From JBATBW01 sp049662565 (GTDB lineage Bacteria > Bacillota_I > Bacilli_A > Erysipelotrichales > Erysipelotrichaceae), in assembly GCA_049662565.1 (NCBI GenBank), contig JBATBW010000020.1:1-12501 (forward strand): a stretch of DNA of 12,501 bases, in the 5' to 3' direction. A model generated the notes under the pieces. That model ran no database searches, was not told the origin of the DNA, and was given only the letters and a program-made list of their open reading frames with translations. The position numbers were made by a program, and so were the translations under genes. Shown piece after piece: positions 1-6,063 of the stretch (its first letter is position 1; each line of letters begins with the position of its first letter).

Positions 1-598
1 TCTTAATCTTAACCACCTCAGGATGGTCACAAATTAAAACTAAACACAAATAAATCGCAATCATTACCGCTGCGCTACCTAAGTCATATTGCATAATTAA
101 AATAATGAAAGCACATGCTAGTGTATATAAAGTCGGAACTTTCAAAACATCCCAAAAATTTTTCGCACCTTTTTTCCCTTTACGCATTTCACTTGCGAAC
201 AATAAAATTAAATTAATTTTACAAAATTCTGAAGGTTGAATCGTAATTGGTCCTAAAGAAATCCAAGCTTTTGACCCATTAACAGTTGGAAAAACTAAAG
301 TTAATAAACAACCAAACAATGTCAAAATAATAATCGGATTCTTCAAACGATCATATAGATCCATAGAAAAAACAGATGTAACAAAATTCATCGCAAAAAA
401 ACAAACACCAACAATCATAATTTGCATCATAATCGGTTTAATAATGACAAAAGCATCCGTATTCAAAGTACCAATACTAGCTGAAGAAATCATAAAAATT
501 GAAAACAACAAAACAAAACAAATAACAATCATTAAAGAACGATTGCAATCTTTTTTTATTTTTAATGCTGAAGGAATAAACTTTGCACTTAATTTCAT
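1..598 (-). CDS. ftsW: FtsW/RodA (SEDS) family peptidoglycan glycosyltransferase, N-terminal part
   Basis: Partial: the first 199 codons lie here and the 3' end is beyond base 1. SEDS proteins are multi-pass membrane enzymes that polymerise lipid II into glycan strands, FtsW at the septum and RodA in elongation. Seen in the sequence: a short basic N-terminus, hydrophobic helices at about residues 21-43, 50-77, 88-104, 127-136, 153-169 and 174-190, an early ISSAS motif (37-41, compare SAS in FtsW), the family block NGSKAWISLGPITIQPSE (107-124) and QYDLGSA (170-176, compare QPDLGT). These make the family secure. FtsW is favoured over RodA by the ISSAS motif only, so the symbol is tentative. The ATG at 598 follows a GGTGAT ribosome-binding site. 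It is downstream of the serine dehydratase gene on the same strand but separated by a probable terminator, so it is likely a separate unit. Confidence 0.88.
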   Translation of the reverse strand, partial: MKLSAKFIPSALKIKKDCNRSLMIVICFVLLFSIFMISSASIGTLNTDAFVIIKPIMMQIMIVGVCFFAMNFVTSVFSMDLYDRLKNPIIILTLFGCLLTLVFPTVNGSKAWISLGPITIQPSEFCKINLILLFASEMRKGKKGAKNFWDVLKVPTLYTLACAFIILIMQYDLGSAAVMIAIYLCLVLICDHPEVVKIK

Positions 599-613
599 CT
601 AATCACCAATAAT

Positions 614-622
614 ATTATAACA
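614..622 (-). promoter_or_regulatory. Possible extended -10 promoter for the ftsW/rodA gene
   Basis: On the minus strand TGTTATAAT (622 to 614) is a perfect extended -10 element (TGnTATAAT). No good -35 hexamer is seen 16-18 bases upstream, and the predicted start near 607 would leave a leader of about nine bases containing the GGTGAT ribosome-binding site. The match is good but the geometry is tight, so it may be a chance feature of the AT-rich spacer. Confidence 0.35.
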
Positions 623-651
623 AAAAAAAGAAACAAAATAATGTTTCTTTT
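621..651 (-). terminator. Probable intrinsic terminator after the serine dehydratase gene
   Basis: The arms 643-651 and 626-634 form a perfect 9-bp inverted repeat (AAAAGAAAC / GTTTCTTTT on the minus strand) with an 8-base loop. The stem runs directly into more T residues and then GTTATAAT. It begins within the TAA stop codon region of the dehydratase gene. The stem has only two G-C pairs, so termination may be weak. Confidence 0.5.
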
Positions 652-2188
652 AACTTAATTTTTTTAACAATTCTTGTGAAGTCTTTGTTTTACCTAAACC
701 ACCCAAAGTACATTTGATTTCTTGCGGCATTTTTAAACCAATATCTAACATTGCTTTAATTGTTTCATCTAGCGGTATCACATAATCGTAACCCGCAAGT
801 ATCATATTAACACTACTTAAAGCATTAACACTAGCCATAATATTTTTACCCAAACACGGCACTTCGACGCGGTCTGCAACTGGGTCACAACATAAGCCCG
901 TTACATTTTGTAAAGCTAAACTGGAAGCATTAACACATTGAATCGGTGTACCATTAAATAAATAACTAATTGCACTAGCCGCCATTCCACTACCAGCACC
1001 ACACTCTACTTGACATCCGGCTATTTCCGCTGAGAAAGTAGCAAGGTTGGCAAAGAACACTCCTTCTAAACCACTAGCTAGTAACGCTCTGACTAATTGC
1101 TTTTTGCTAAAGCCATAAGTCATCCCTAAAGAGACAATTGTCCCAGCTAGACAACCACAACTTCCGGCTGTCGGAGCTGCAACAATGACATTCATGCTGC
1201 TTTTACATTCCATTAATGCAGTGATACATTTAATCGAATTATTTATTACTTCACTTGGGACTAATTTATTATCTTTTAAAGAACTATCAATTAGACCACA
1301 CTGAAAGTGTAAGATACGATCATCGTAATTAGTACCTGATAAACCAATATTTACTCCATTGATCATTATATCTAAAAGTTCTTCTGCCTTTTTATATACT
1401 TCATATTCGCTACAATTCCCTCTTTTAGTTTCATAAAGAATTGCTAAGTCAGCCATATCCATATTAGGATGCAACTTACTATAATCAATCATTTCTTCTC
1501 CACAAGTAAAAGGCAATGATGTTTTAGTGCTAGATAAAGTAGGAAGTATCGGCAATAAATATTTAACTTCAATAACATTACTTAATTCTTGAATTCTATC
1601 AAAGCTAATCGGTTGATTGCTTTTGATATTAATCAATAATTTATCACCATTTTTAATCACTTCAAATGCATCATAATCATTAATAATTTCTTTAATATAC
1701 TGAACATTATCATCCGCTAATTTGATTAATAGCTCATAATAGTCACCCACAATATTGACATTAAATCCATCATATTGACGAATCAATATCATGCCACCGC
1801 CCACACTAATCGCATCAACGATATGACTGTCACCATCATTTTTAATATGACAACGATATTGATTAGGATGATCACCACCATAAGAAGTATTCTCATAAAT
1901 AATACTAACTCCTTGATTAAGGGCAATATCCATCGCTTTTTCAACACCTTCATCAGTTAATTGCATCCCCAAAATACCAGCTGCAAATCCCATGTCGGTG
2001 CCCTGTAACGCATGATTATCACATAGGGAACCATTAGGATCAAACTTACAAATTACTTCTTGGACATTATTATTTAATAATTGGCGAATTATTTGACCAA
2101 TACGAAATGCTCCAGCCCCATGGGAACTACTAGGCCCACGCATTATTGGACCTAAAACGTCATTAAAGATACTTGCATAATTAGCCAT
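650..2188 (-). CDS. sdaA: Single-chain iron-sulfur L-serine dehydratase-like protein (beta-alpha fusion)
   Basis: The family converts L-serine to pyruvate and ammonia with a [4Fe-4S] cluster acting as Lewis acid, in the cytoplasm. At 512 residues it has both family parts in one chain: a beta-type domain at the N-terminus (GPIMRGPSSSHGAGAFRIG, 13-31), an ACT-like middle region (about 140-215), and an alpha-type catalytic domain (about 240-512). Cysteines that could hold the cluster lie in the family motifs: Cys344 in APTAGSCG, Cys392 and Cys396 in GCQVECGAGSGMAA, Cys433/434 in GLCCDPVADRVEVPC, and Cys445. The exact ligand set cannot be assigned by eye. Two differences from the usual family pattern stand out: SSSHG where SSSHT is typical, and no cysteine at the usual CSMAA position. 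The ATG overlaps the stop of the upstream OCD-family gene as TAATG, implying translational coupling. The substrate may be serine or another beta-hydroxy amino acid; the cluster-dependent dehydratase fold is well supported. Confidence 0.9.
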   Translation of the reverse strand: MANYASIFNDVLGPIMRGPSSSHGAGAFRIGQIIRQLLNNNVQEVICKFDPNGSLCDNHALQGTDMGFAAGILGMQLTDEGVEKAMDIALNQGVSIIYENTSYGGDHPNQYRCHIKNDGDSHIVDAISVGGGMILIRQYDGFNVNIVGDYYELLIKLADDNVQYIKEIINDYDAFEVIKNGDKLLINIKSNQPISFDRIQELSNVIEVKYLLPILPTLSSTKTSLPFTCGEEMIDYSKLHPNMDMADLAILYETKRGNCSEYEVYKKAEELLDIMINGVNIGLSGTNYDDRILHFQCGLIDSSLKDNKLVPSEVINNSIKCITALMECKSSMNVIVAAPTAGSCGCLAGTIVSLGMTYGFSKKQLVRALLASGLEGVFFANLATFSAEIAGCQVECGAGSGMAASAISYLFNGTPIQCVNASSLALQNVTGLCCDPVADRVEVPCLGKNIMASVNALSSVNMILAGYDYVIPLDETIKAMLDIGLKMPQEIKCTLGGLGKTKTSQELLKKLS

Positions 2189-3165
2189 TATAGTTCAACC
2201 TCAACCCCAATATTTTTCTTTATTGCATTTTGGTAGACTGCTTCCCCAACTACAATGTCAAATAACGCCATCCCTACTGGTTTATAAAAAGTTGTTTCCC
2301 CAATTTGATGATTTTGATATTTTTCATCATAAATTAAATCCGATAATTGAATGACATCTTCGCTCTTAAATAAACCATTCTTAATTGGTGTATATAAATC
2401 TCCACTTTCTTCTTTCGCAAAATTTAAATCAGTATAAACATTGTCCACTACTTCAAATAAAGCATCGGGACATTCACGGTCACTTTTTTTATATGAACCA
2501 ATCGCAATAATGTTCTTCCCTTTTAATAAATTAGAATCATTAGGTAATACTGGTGTCTTTGACGTAGTAGCACAAATAATAATTTGACTTTGTCTAACCA
2601 AATCTTCAACGTTATCCACAATAATAATATCAATCACACGATTTTTAGGTAACATATCTTTAGCGCTATTTAAGAATTTTGAAAAGTCTTTAGTATAAGC
2701 ATCAAATACATAAACTCTTTCAATATTACGGGCATAACAAGCGTAAATCATTTGATACAACCCTTGAACACCCGCCCCAATTAAGCCACATGTTGAGGCG
2801 TCTTTACGCGTCGTATATTTAATCCCAACTCCACTGTTGGCACCAGTACGAATCGCAGTAACAAAGCGACCATTCATTATCGCCTTAGTTTCTCCATCAT
2901 CACCATTATTTAAAACAATTAATCCATCAATAAAAGGTTTCCCTTTACTAGGATTATTGGGAAACAAAGTCAAAAACTTAGTACCAAAAACTTCCGGAAT
3001 AAAACATGGCATATATAATAGCGTATCCTCATTATGTTCAATACAAGGACGTGGTGGCATGTAAAAATCATTCTTATAAAACAATTCATACGCCTTTTCC
3101 ACGGCATCCATACATTCATTAAAACTTAAACAATTTTTAATATCTTTCTCACTCAAAAATAACAT
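2188..3165 (-). CDS. Ornithine cyclodeaminase / mu-crystallin family NAD(P)-dependent enzyme
   Basis: The family includes ornithine cyclodeaminase, delta-1-pyrroline-2-carboxylate reductase, an archaeal alanine dehydrogenase, iminosuccinate reductase and SbnB. Most members make or reduce an imine. The 325-residue length is typical. Visible features: GTKFLTLFPNN (61-71, with a conserved Lys63), GRFVTAIRTGANSG (99-112), the Rossmann glycine loop GLIGAGVQG (127-135), ICATTSKTPVL (197-207), the GSYKKSDRECP segment (223-233) where the family usually has GS...RE, and KPVGMALFDIVVGEAVY near the C-terminus. The ATG at 3165 is chosen because a GAGGGAG ribosome-binding site ends six bases before it and the protein then begins like its family (MLFLSEKDI). 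An in-frame ATG at 3201 would add 12 residues inside the regulator gene. Its ATG lies one base after the regulator's stop. The substrate is unknown; pairing with a dehydratase favours an imine reductase. Confidence 0.88.
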   Translation of the reverse strand: MLFLSEKDIKNCLSFNECMDAVEKAYELFYKNDFYMPPRPCIEHNEDTLLYMPCFIPEVFGTKFLTLFPNNPSKGKPFIDGLIVLNNGDDGETKAIMNGRFVTAIRTGANSGVGIKYTTRKDASTCGLIGAGVQGLYQMIYACYARNIERVYVFDAYTKDFSKFLNSAKDMLPKNRVIDIIIVDNVEDLVRQSQIIICATTSKTPVLPNDSNLLKGKNIIAIGSYKKSDRECPDALFEVVDNVYTDLNFAKEESGDLYTPIKNGLFKSEDVIQLSDLIYDEKYQNHQIGETTFYKPVGMALFDIVVGEAVYQNAIKKNIGVEVEL

Positions 3166-3166
3166 T

Positions 3167-3853
3167 TCATTCTCCCTCTCTTTGATAATATTTTTCAACA
3201 TCTAGACAAACTTGTCGAAGATGATTCCTTATCGCTTCAACAGCCTTAATTTGATCTTTATTAATTAAAGCTTCCACAATTGCTTGATGCTGTACTAAAC
3301 CGATTACACTAATACTTTTATTGGCTTTTGAGAAATATTTATAAGCATTATCTCCCATTAATAATAATTCATATAATTGATATAACATCTCATTTTTACT
3401 CATCTTCGCAATCAATAAATGTAATTGTAAATCATAATTATCACCAGAATCATTATTTAAAACACTTTGTCGATAATTATTAAAGATCGCTTTTAGTTGC
3501 TCAAACTGCTGTTTTTCACCATTAATACAAGCCTGTTTAATGGCATACTCTTCAACTAGCTGTCTAATCTGCAATATTTCTAATAATCTTTTTTTAGAAA
3601 GATTATTTTCATCAAAAACTAGTTTAGTAGCTTTATCACAATTTAATTGATGTTTAAGTAACCTTTCTCCTAATACAGTAATTACGCGTCCTTTATTGCT
3701 TTGTTTTTCAATGAGACCATCTTTTTCTAGTTTCAATAATATTCTACCAATTGTTGCTTGTGAGTAATTTAAATGATTCGATAGTTCAATTGCCCCTATC
3801 GCATCCTTTTTATTATTCATAATTTTGAGTATTTGATAATCAATATTTTCCAT
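3167..3853 (-). CDS. FCD-domain transcriptional regulator (GntR-like) of the OCD-dehydratase operon
   Basis: A 228-residue DNA-binding regulator. Residues about 5-60 form a winged helix-turn-helix (AIELSNHLNYSQATIGRILL, then KLEKDGLIEK and a wing at NKGRVITV). Residues about 88-215 are an all-helical FCD domain with the usual metal and ligand-binding residues: Asp141 and His145 in DLQLHLLIAKMSKN, His189 in QHQAIVEAL, and His211 in RNHL. FCD regulators usually bind small carboxylates or amino-acid-like effectors. The N-terminal part lacks the typical GntR opening with its PGxxL segment and looks closer to a MarR/Lrp-type winged helix, which is unusual. The ATG at 3853 is chosen since GTGAGG lies five bases upstream; 3856 (ATG) and 3871 (TTG) are alternatives. 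It is the first gene of a three-gene operon, and an operator-like palindrome sits at its start, suggesting autoregulation. Confidence 0.85.
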   Translation of the reverse strand: MENIDYQILKIMNNKKDAIGAIELSNHLNYSQATIGRILLKLEKDGLIEKQSNKGRVITVLGERLLKHQLNCDKATKLVFDENNLSKKRLLEILQIRQLVEEYAIKQACINGEKQQFEQLKAIFNNYRQSVLNNDSGDNYDLQLHLLIAKMSKNEMLYQLYELLLMGDNAYKYFSKANKSISVIGLVQHQAIVEALINKDQIKAVEAIRNHLRQVCLDVEKYYQREGE

Positions 3854-3861
3854 CATAACCT

Positions 3862-3887
3862 CACTAATCAATTTTGATTAGTGATTA
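3862..3887. promoter_or_regulatory. Operator-like palindrome with a third half-site, at the regulator's start
   Basis: CACTAATCAA (3862-3871) and TTGATTAGTG (3874-3883) are perfect 10-bp inverted arms two bases apart. A further TGATTA (3882-3887) repeats the right half-site core in direct orientation, giving three TAATCA/TGATTA units. The element spans the predicted transcription start of the regulator operon and ends five bases before the chosen-start ribosome-binding region. A roadblock or autorepression site for the FCD regulator is the simplest reading. Confidence 0.6.
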
Positions 3888-3888
3888 T

Positions 3889-3917
3889 ATTATATCAAAA
3901 AAATTATGATTCGTAAA
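3889..3917 (-). promoter_or_regulatory. Promoter of the regulator-OCD-dehydratase operon
   Basis: On the minus strand, TTTACG (3917-3912) and TATAAT (3894-3889) are separated by 17 bases. A second TATAAT directly follows (3889-3884). The predicted start near 3882 falls inside the palindrome at 3862-3883. The -10 is perfect and the -35 matches four of six positions. Confidence 0.6.
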
Positions 3918-3921
3918 CTTT

Positions 3922-3951
3922 TTTACCGAAATATAATATCTATGATAAAAT
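3922..3951 (+). promoter_or_regulatory. Possible promoter of the plus-strand PUA/ASCH-like gene
   Basis: TTTACC (3922-3927) and TAAAAT (3946-3951) are 18 bases apart, and TATGAT at 3941-3946 is an alternative -10. A ribosome-binding site AGAAAGGA follows and ends seven bases before the ATG at 3974. The stretch is very AT-rich, so -10-like strings are expected by chance. It lies back to back with the regulator operon promoter. Confidence 0.35.
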
Positions 3952-3973
3952 ATAAAAAAGAAAGGAAATCCAC

Positions 3974-4426
3974 ATGGTACATTTAGTATATATAGACAAC
4001 AAAGAAAAAACTATGGACCGAATTATTAACGGTCACAAAACAATGATTATTAGAGGAGCCGCTGGTAGAAAAATCCCACACAGTCGCGTATTTGTTGATG
4101 AAGATATTTATTTCATGGAAAAAGGTTCATCAAAAATAACCTTACAAGCCAAAATTACAGCTGTGAAAAACTATGTTAAATTAACTGATCAAGAAATTAC
4201 GGATATTATTAATACCAATCAAAACAAACTAGCACTAAGCGATCAACAAAAAGAAAGATGGCACAAAAAATGTCTTTGCCTAGTAGAATTTAATAATCTA
4301 CAAAGCATTACACCTTTACAATTTGATCATCAGTCAAATATGGATGATTGGCTAATTATTGAAAAAATAGAAGATGTCGTAGTTGGTTCAAGCATTACAT
4401 ATAATTACGATAAATCAAAATTTTAA
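3974..4426 (+). CDS. Small PUA/ASCH-like domain protein of unknown function
   Basis: A soluble 150-residue protein with no signal peptide or membrane segment. The pattern of an early strand, then IINGHKTMIIRGAAGRKIP (18-35), VDEDIYFMEK (41-50) and ITLQAKITAVKNYVKL (55-70) resembles ASCH/PUA-fold proteins, in which a G-K-T-x-x-x-R element and a strand of form GDxIYF line a nucleic-acid or nucleotide-binding cleft. A conserved-looking end, MDDWLIIEKIEDV (123-135), follows. This assignment rests on pattern memory and not on a search. It is the only plus-strand gene, with an AGAAAGGA ribosome-binding site, its own probable promoter, and a strong terminator just after the stop. It is divergent from the FCD regulator with about 120 bases between the starts, so the palindrome at 3862-3883 could influence both, though it lies outside its likely promoter. 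The gene is probably real because it has good signals at both ends. Confidence 0.7.
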   Translation: MVHLVYIDNKEKTMDRIINGHKTMIIRGAAGRKIPHSRVFVDEDIYFMEKGSSKITLQAKITAVKNYVKLTDQEITDIINTNQNKLALSDQQKERWHKKCLCLVEFNNLQSITPLQFDHQSNMDDWLIIEKIEDVVVGSSITYNYDKSKF

Positions 4427-4432
4427 TTCCAC

Positions 4433-4475
4433 AAAAAAAACCGTAGGACCTAAATCCTACGGTTATCTTTTTATT
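4433..4475. terminator. Bidirectional intrinsic terminator between converging genes
   Basis: AACCGTAGGA (4439-4448) and TCCTACGGTT (4455-4464) form a perfect 10-bp stem with the loop CCTAAA. The plus strand continues with ATCTTTTTATT. On the minus strand the stem is followed by a run of eight T residues starting inside the stem (complement of A4433-4440). It therefore can end both the plus-strand gene (stop at 4426) and the alcohol dehydrogenase gene (stop at 4483). Confidence 0.92.
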
Positions 4476-4482
4476 ATCGTTT

Positions 4483-5658
4483 TTAGAAATCGATTTCTTT
4501 ACCGTAATAAATGTAAGTGAATAATTTTTCCATCGTAGCTGGATCAATTGAACGAGGGTTAGAACCAGTACATGCATCATTAACTGCATTTACACTAATA
4601 TCAGCAATTTTTTCTTTGAATTCTTCTTCAATAATTCCAAATTCTTTTAAAGTATTAGGAATATTCATTTGATCATTTAAACCACGAATCCATGCGCATA
4701 AACCATCAATTTTCTCACATAAAGTTCCAGTAATACCGATAGAATCAGCGATTTCACCATAACGAACTGCGGCTTCTTCATTTTTTGAATTATATTTAAT
4801 AACATAAGGTAAATACATAGCATTAGCTAAACCGTGAGTGATATGTCCAGTTGAGAAAATAGCACCAGTTTTATGAGCCATACTATGAACGATACCTAAT
4901 AAAGCATTACTAAATGCCATACCAGCTAAACATTGACCATAATGCATTAATTCACGAGATTCAGTATCGCCATTATATGATTTAATTAAATCGCTATTAA
5001 CGATTTGAATAGCTTTGATAGCTAATGGATCAGTAAATACAGTATGTAAAGTAGATACATAAGCTTCCACAGCGTGAGTTAAAGCATCCATACCAGTATA
5101 AGCAACTAAATGATTAGGCATAGTTTGCGCTAAAGCAGGATCTACAATAGCGATATCTGGTGTAATTTCAAAGTCAGCTAATGGATATTTAATACCTTTA
5201 GCGTAATCAGTAATTACTGAGAAAGCTGTAACTTCTGTAGCTGTACCACTAGTTGAAGGAATAGCTAAGAAACGAGCTTTAGTTCTTAATTTAGGGAAAT
5301 TGAAAGGAATAATTAAATCTTCCATTGTAGTTTCAGGGTATTCATAGAAAGCCCACATTGCTTTAGCTGCATCAATTGGTGAACCACCACCCATTGCAAC
5401 GATCCAATCGGGTTGGAAATCACGCATAGCTTGCGCACCACGCATAACTGTTTCTACTGATGGATCTGGTTCAACACCTTCAAATAATTGTGTTTCAATA
5501 TTAGCTTCTTTCAAATAATTAAGAACTTGGTCTACAAATCCAAAACGTTTTAAAGAACCGCCACCTACTACAATAATCGCTTTTGTTCCTTTTAAATTTT
5601 TTAATTCTTCTAATGAATTTTTACCGTAATATACATCTCTAGGTAATGTGAATCTCAT
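4483..5658 (-). CDS. Iron-containing (group III) alcohol dehydrogenase
   Basis: A cytoplasmic NAD(P)H-linked oxidoreductase that interconverts aldehydes and alcohols with a divalent metal, usually Fe2+. The 391-residue length is typical. Seen: an N-terminal nucleotide-binding half with GGGS (33-36) and MGGGSPIDAAKAMWAFYE (89-106), PSTSGTATEVTAFSVI (134-149), then the metal half with Asp191 and His195 in GMDALTHAVEAYVS, His258 in NALLGIVHSMAHKTG, and a histidine in GHITHGLANAMYLP (His275 by the HGxxNA motif, or His272 by spacing). Relative to FucO, memory suggests a three-residue insertion before HGLANA. The ATG at 5658 is chosen because AAGGAGGA lies nine bases upstream; an ATG at 5721 would put the promoter inside the gene. 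Exact substrate (ethanol, butanol, lactaldehyde, 1,3-propanediol) cannot be told. It is monocistronic with its own promoter under two Rex-like sites, which fits a fermentative role in re-oxidising NADH. Confidence 0.93.
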   Translation of the reverse strand: MRFTLPRDVYYGKNSLEELKNLKGTKAIIVVGGGSLKRFGFVDQVLNYLKEANIETQLFEGVEPDPSVETVMRGAQAMRDFQPDWIVAMGGGSPIDAAKAMWAFYEYPETTMEDLIIPFNFPKLRTKARFLAIPSTSGTATEVTAFSVITDYAKGIKYPLADFEITPDIAIVDPALAQTMPNHLVAYTGMDALTHAVEAYVSTLHTVFTDPLAIKAIQIVNSDLIKSYNGDTESRELMHYGQCLAGMAFSNALLGIVHSMAHKTGAIFSTGHITHGLANAMYLPYVIKYNSKNEEAAVRYGEIADSIGITGTLCEKIDGLCAWIRGLNDQMNIPNTLKEFGIIEEEFKEKIADISVNAVNDACTGSNPRSIDPATMEKLFTYIYYGKEIDF

Positions 5659-5681
5659 GTTAAAAGTTCCTCCTTGTTCAC

Positions 5682-5699
5682 TTGTTATTATTATAACAA
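5682..5699. promoter_or_regulatory. Rex-like operator 1, over the -10 of the alcohol dehydrogenase promoter
   Basis: TTGTTATTATTATAACAA is a palindrome with 7-bp arms around TATT. It matches 12 of the 14 defined positions of the clostridial-type Rex consensus TTGTTAANNNNTTAACAA. Part of the right arm is the complement of the extended -10 (TGTTATAAT), so some of the match may reflect the promoter itself. Confidence 0.5.
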
Positions 5700-5718
5700 A
5701 TACTTGTGAATTATTCAA
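5690..5718 (-). promoter_or_regulatory. Strong promoter of the alcohol dehydrogenase gene
   Basis: On the minus strand TTGAAT (5718-5713) and a perfect TATAAT (5695-5690) are 17 bases apart, and TG one base before the -10 makes an extended -10. The expected start is near 5683, about eight bases ahead of the AAGGAGGA ribosome-binding site. Spacing and consensus match make this the best promoter in the window. Confidence 0.75.
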
Positions 5719-5721
5719 CAA
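5704..5721. promoter_or_regulatory. Rex-like operator 2, over the -35 of the alcohol dehydrogenase promoter
   Basis: TTGTGAATTATTCAACAA matches 12 of 14 defined positions of the Gram-positive Rex consensus TTGTGAANNNNTTCACAA. It lies inside a larger inverted repeat, AAATACTTGT (5698-5707) and ACAAGTATTT (5718-5727), with 10-bp arms. Its centre is 22 bp from that of the first site, about two helical turns, so both could be bound on one face of the DNA. Confidence 0.55.
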
Positions 5722-5736
5722 GTATTTTCACTTTTT

Positions 5737-6063
5737 TTATATAATTATTGTCGTGAATTTAGTCGTAAAATTATAATTTAATTTAATAAAGGGAATCGTT
5801 ATCGGATAGTTAACTACTACTTCATATTTGTTATCTAAAGACTCCTTAACCGTATATGTACACTTGCGACATATCCCCTTCTCTTTTATTCTCTGATCAA
5901 CAATGTTACTATAACCATCTTCATCTTCAATAATATCTACAACGTATTCACCAAACAAATTTGTTTGATTAAAAACCATCATGATATTCACTAAGCTTAA
6001 TGATATTATGACAAAAAACATAATCAAATAAAATGTAATATAAAATTCAAAACTCGCTTTCAT
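5737..6063 (-). CDS. TadE-like pseudopilin, last gene of the Tad locus
   Basis: A 108-residue protein with one hydrophobic N-terminal helix (about residues 7-30) and an outside domain of some 75 residues, the layout of TadE/TadF-type minor pilins. The start MKASFEFYITFY carries a glutamate at residue 6 just before the hydrophobic stretch, as pilin-like proteins do, but there is almost no leader. The outer domain has a CRKC pair (about 71-74), which may form a disulfide or hold a metal. The ATG follows AGGAGA and sits directly after the TAG stop of the Flp-like gene. No clear strong terminator follows; the operator-like inverted repeat at 5698-5727 could fold as a hairpin but lacks a proper T run. 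The pseudopilin call rests on position and layout, since the family is very variable in sequence. Confidence 0.72.
   Translation of the reverse strand: MKASFEFYITFYLIMFFVIISLSLVNIMMVFNQTNLFGEYVVDIIEDEDGYSNIVDQRIKEKGICRKCTYTVKESLDNKYEVVVNYPITIPFIKLNYNFTTKFTTIII

Noticed and set aside
1775..1960. 61-codon plus-strand open frame
   Set aside because: It lies wholly inside the dehydratase gene on the other strand, has no ribosome-binding site and its product is a low-complexity Ile/Thr/Asn chain.
2837..3064. 75-codon plus-strand open frame
   Set aside because: It is a shadow of the well-supported OCD-family gene and has no ribosome-binding site or recognisable product.
4395..4589. 64-codon minus-strand open frame
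   Set aside because: It overlaps the end of the alcohol dehydrogenase gene in another frame and runs through the bidirectional terminator into the end of the plus-strand gene.
5698..5727. Inverted repeat read as a terminator for the Tad operon
   Set aside because: The stem would be 10 bp, but GTTATAATAATAAC follows and not a T run, while the element overlaps the alcohol dehydrogenase promoter and fits an operator better. A weak termination role cannot be excluded.
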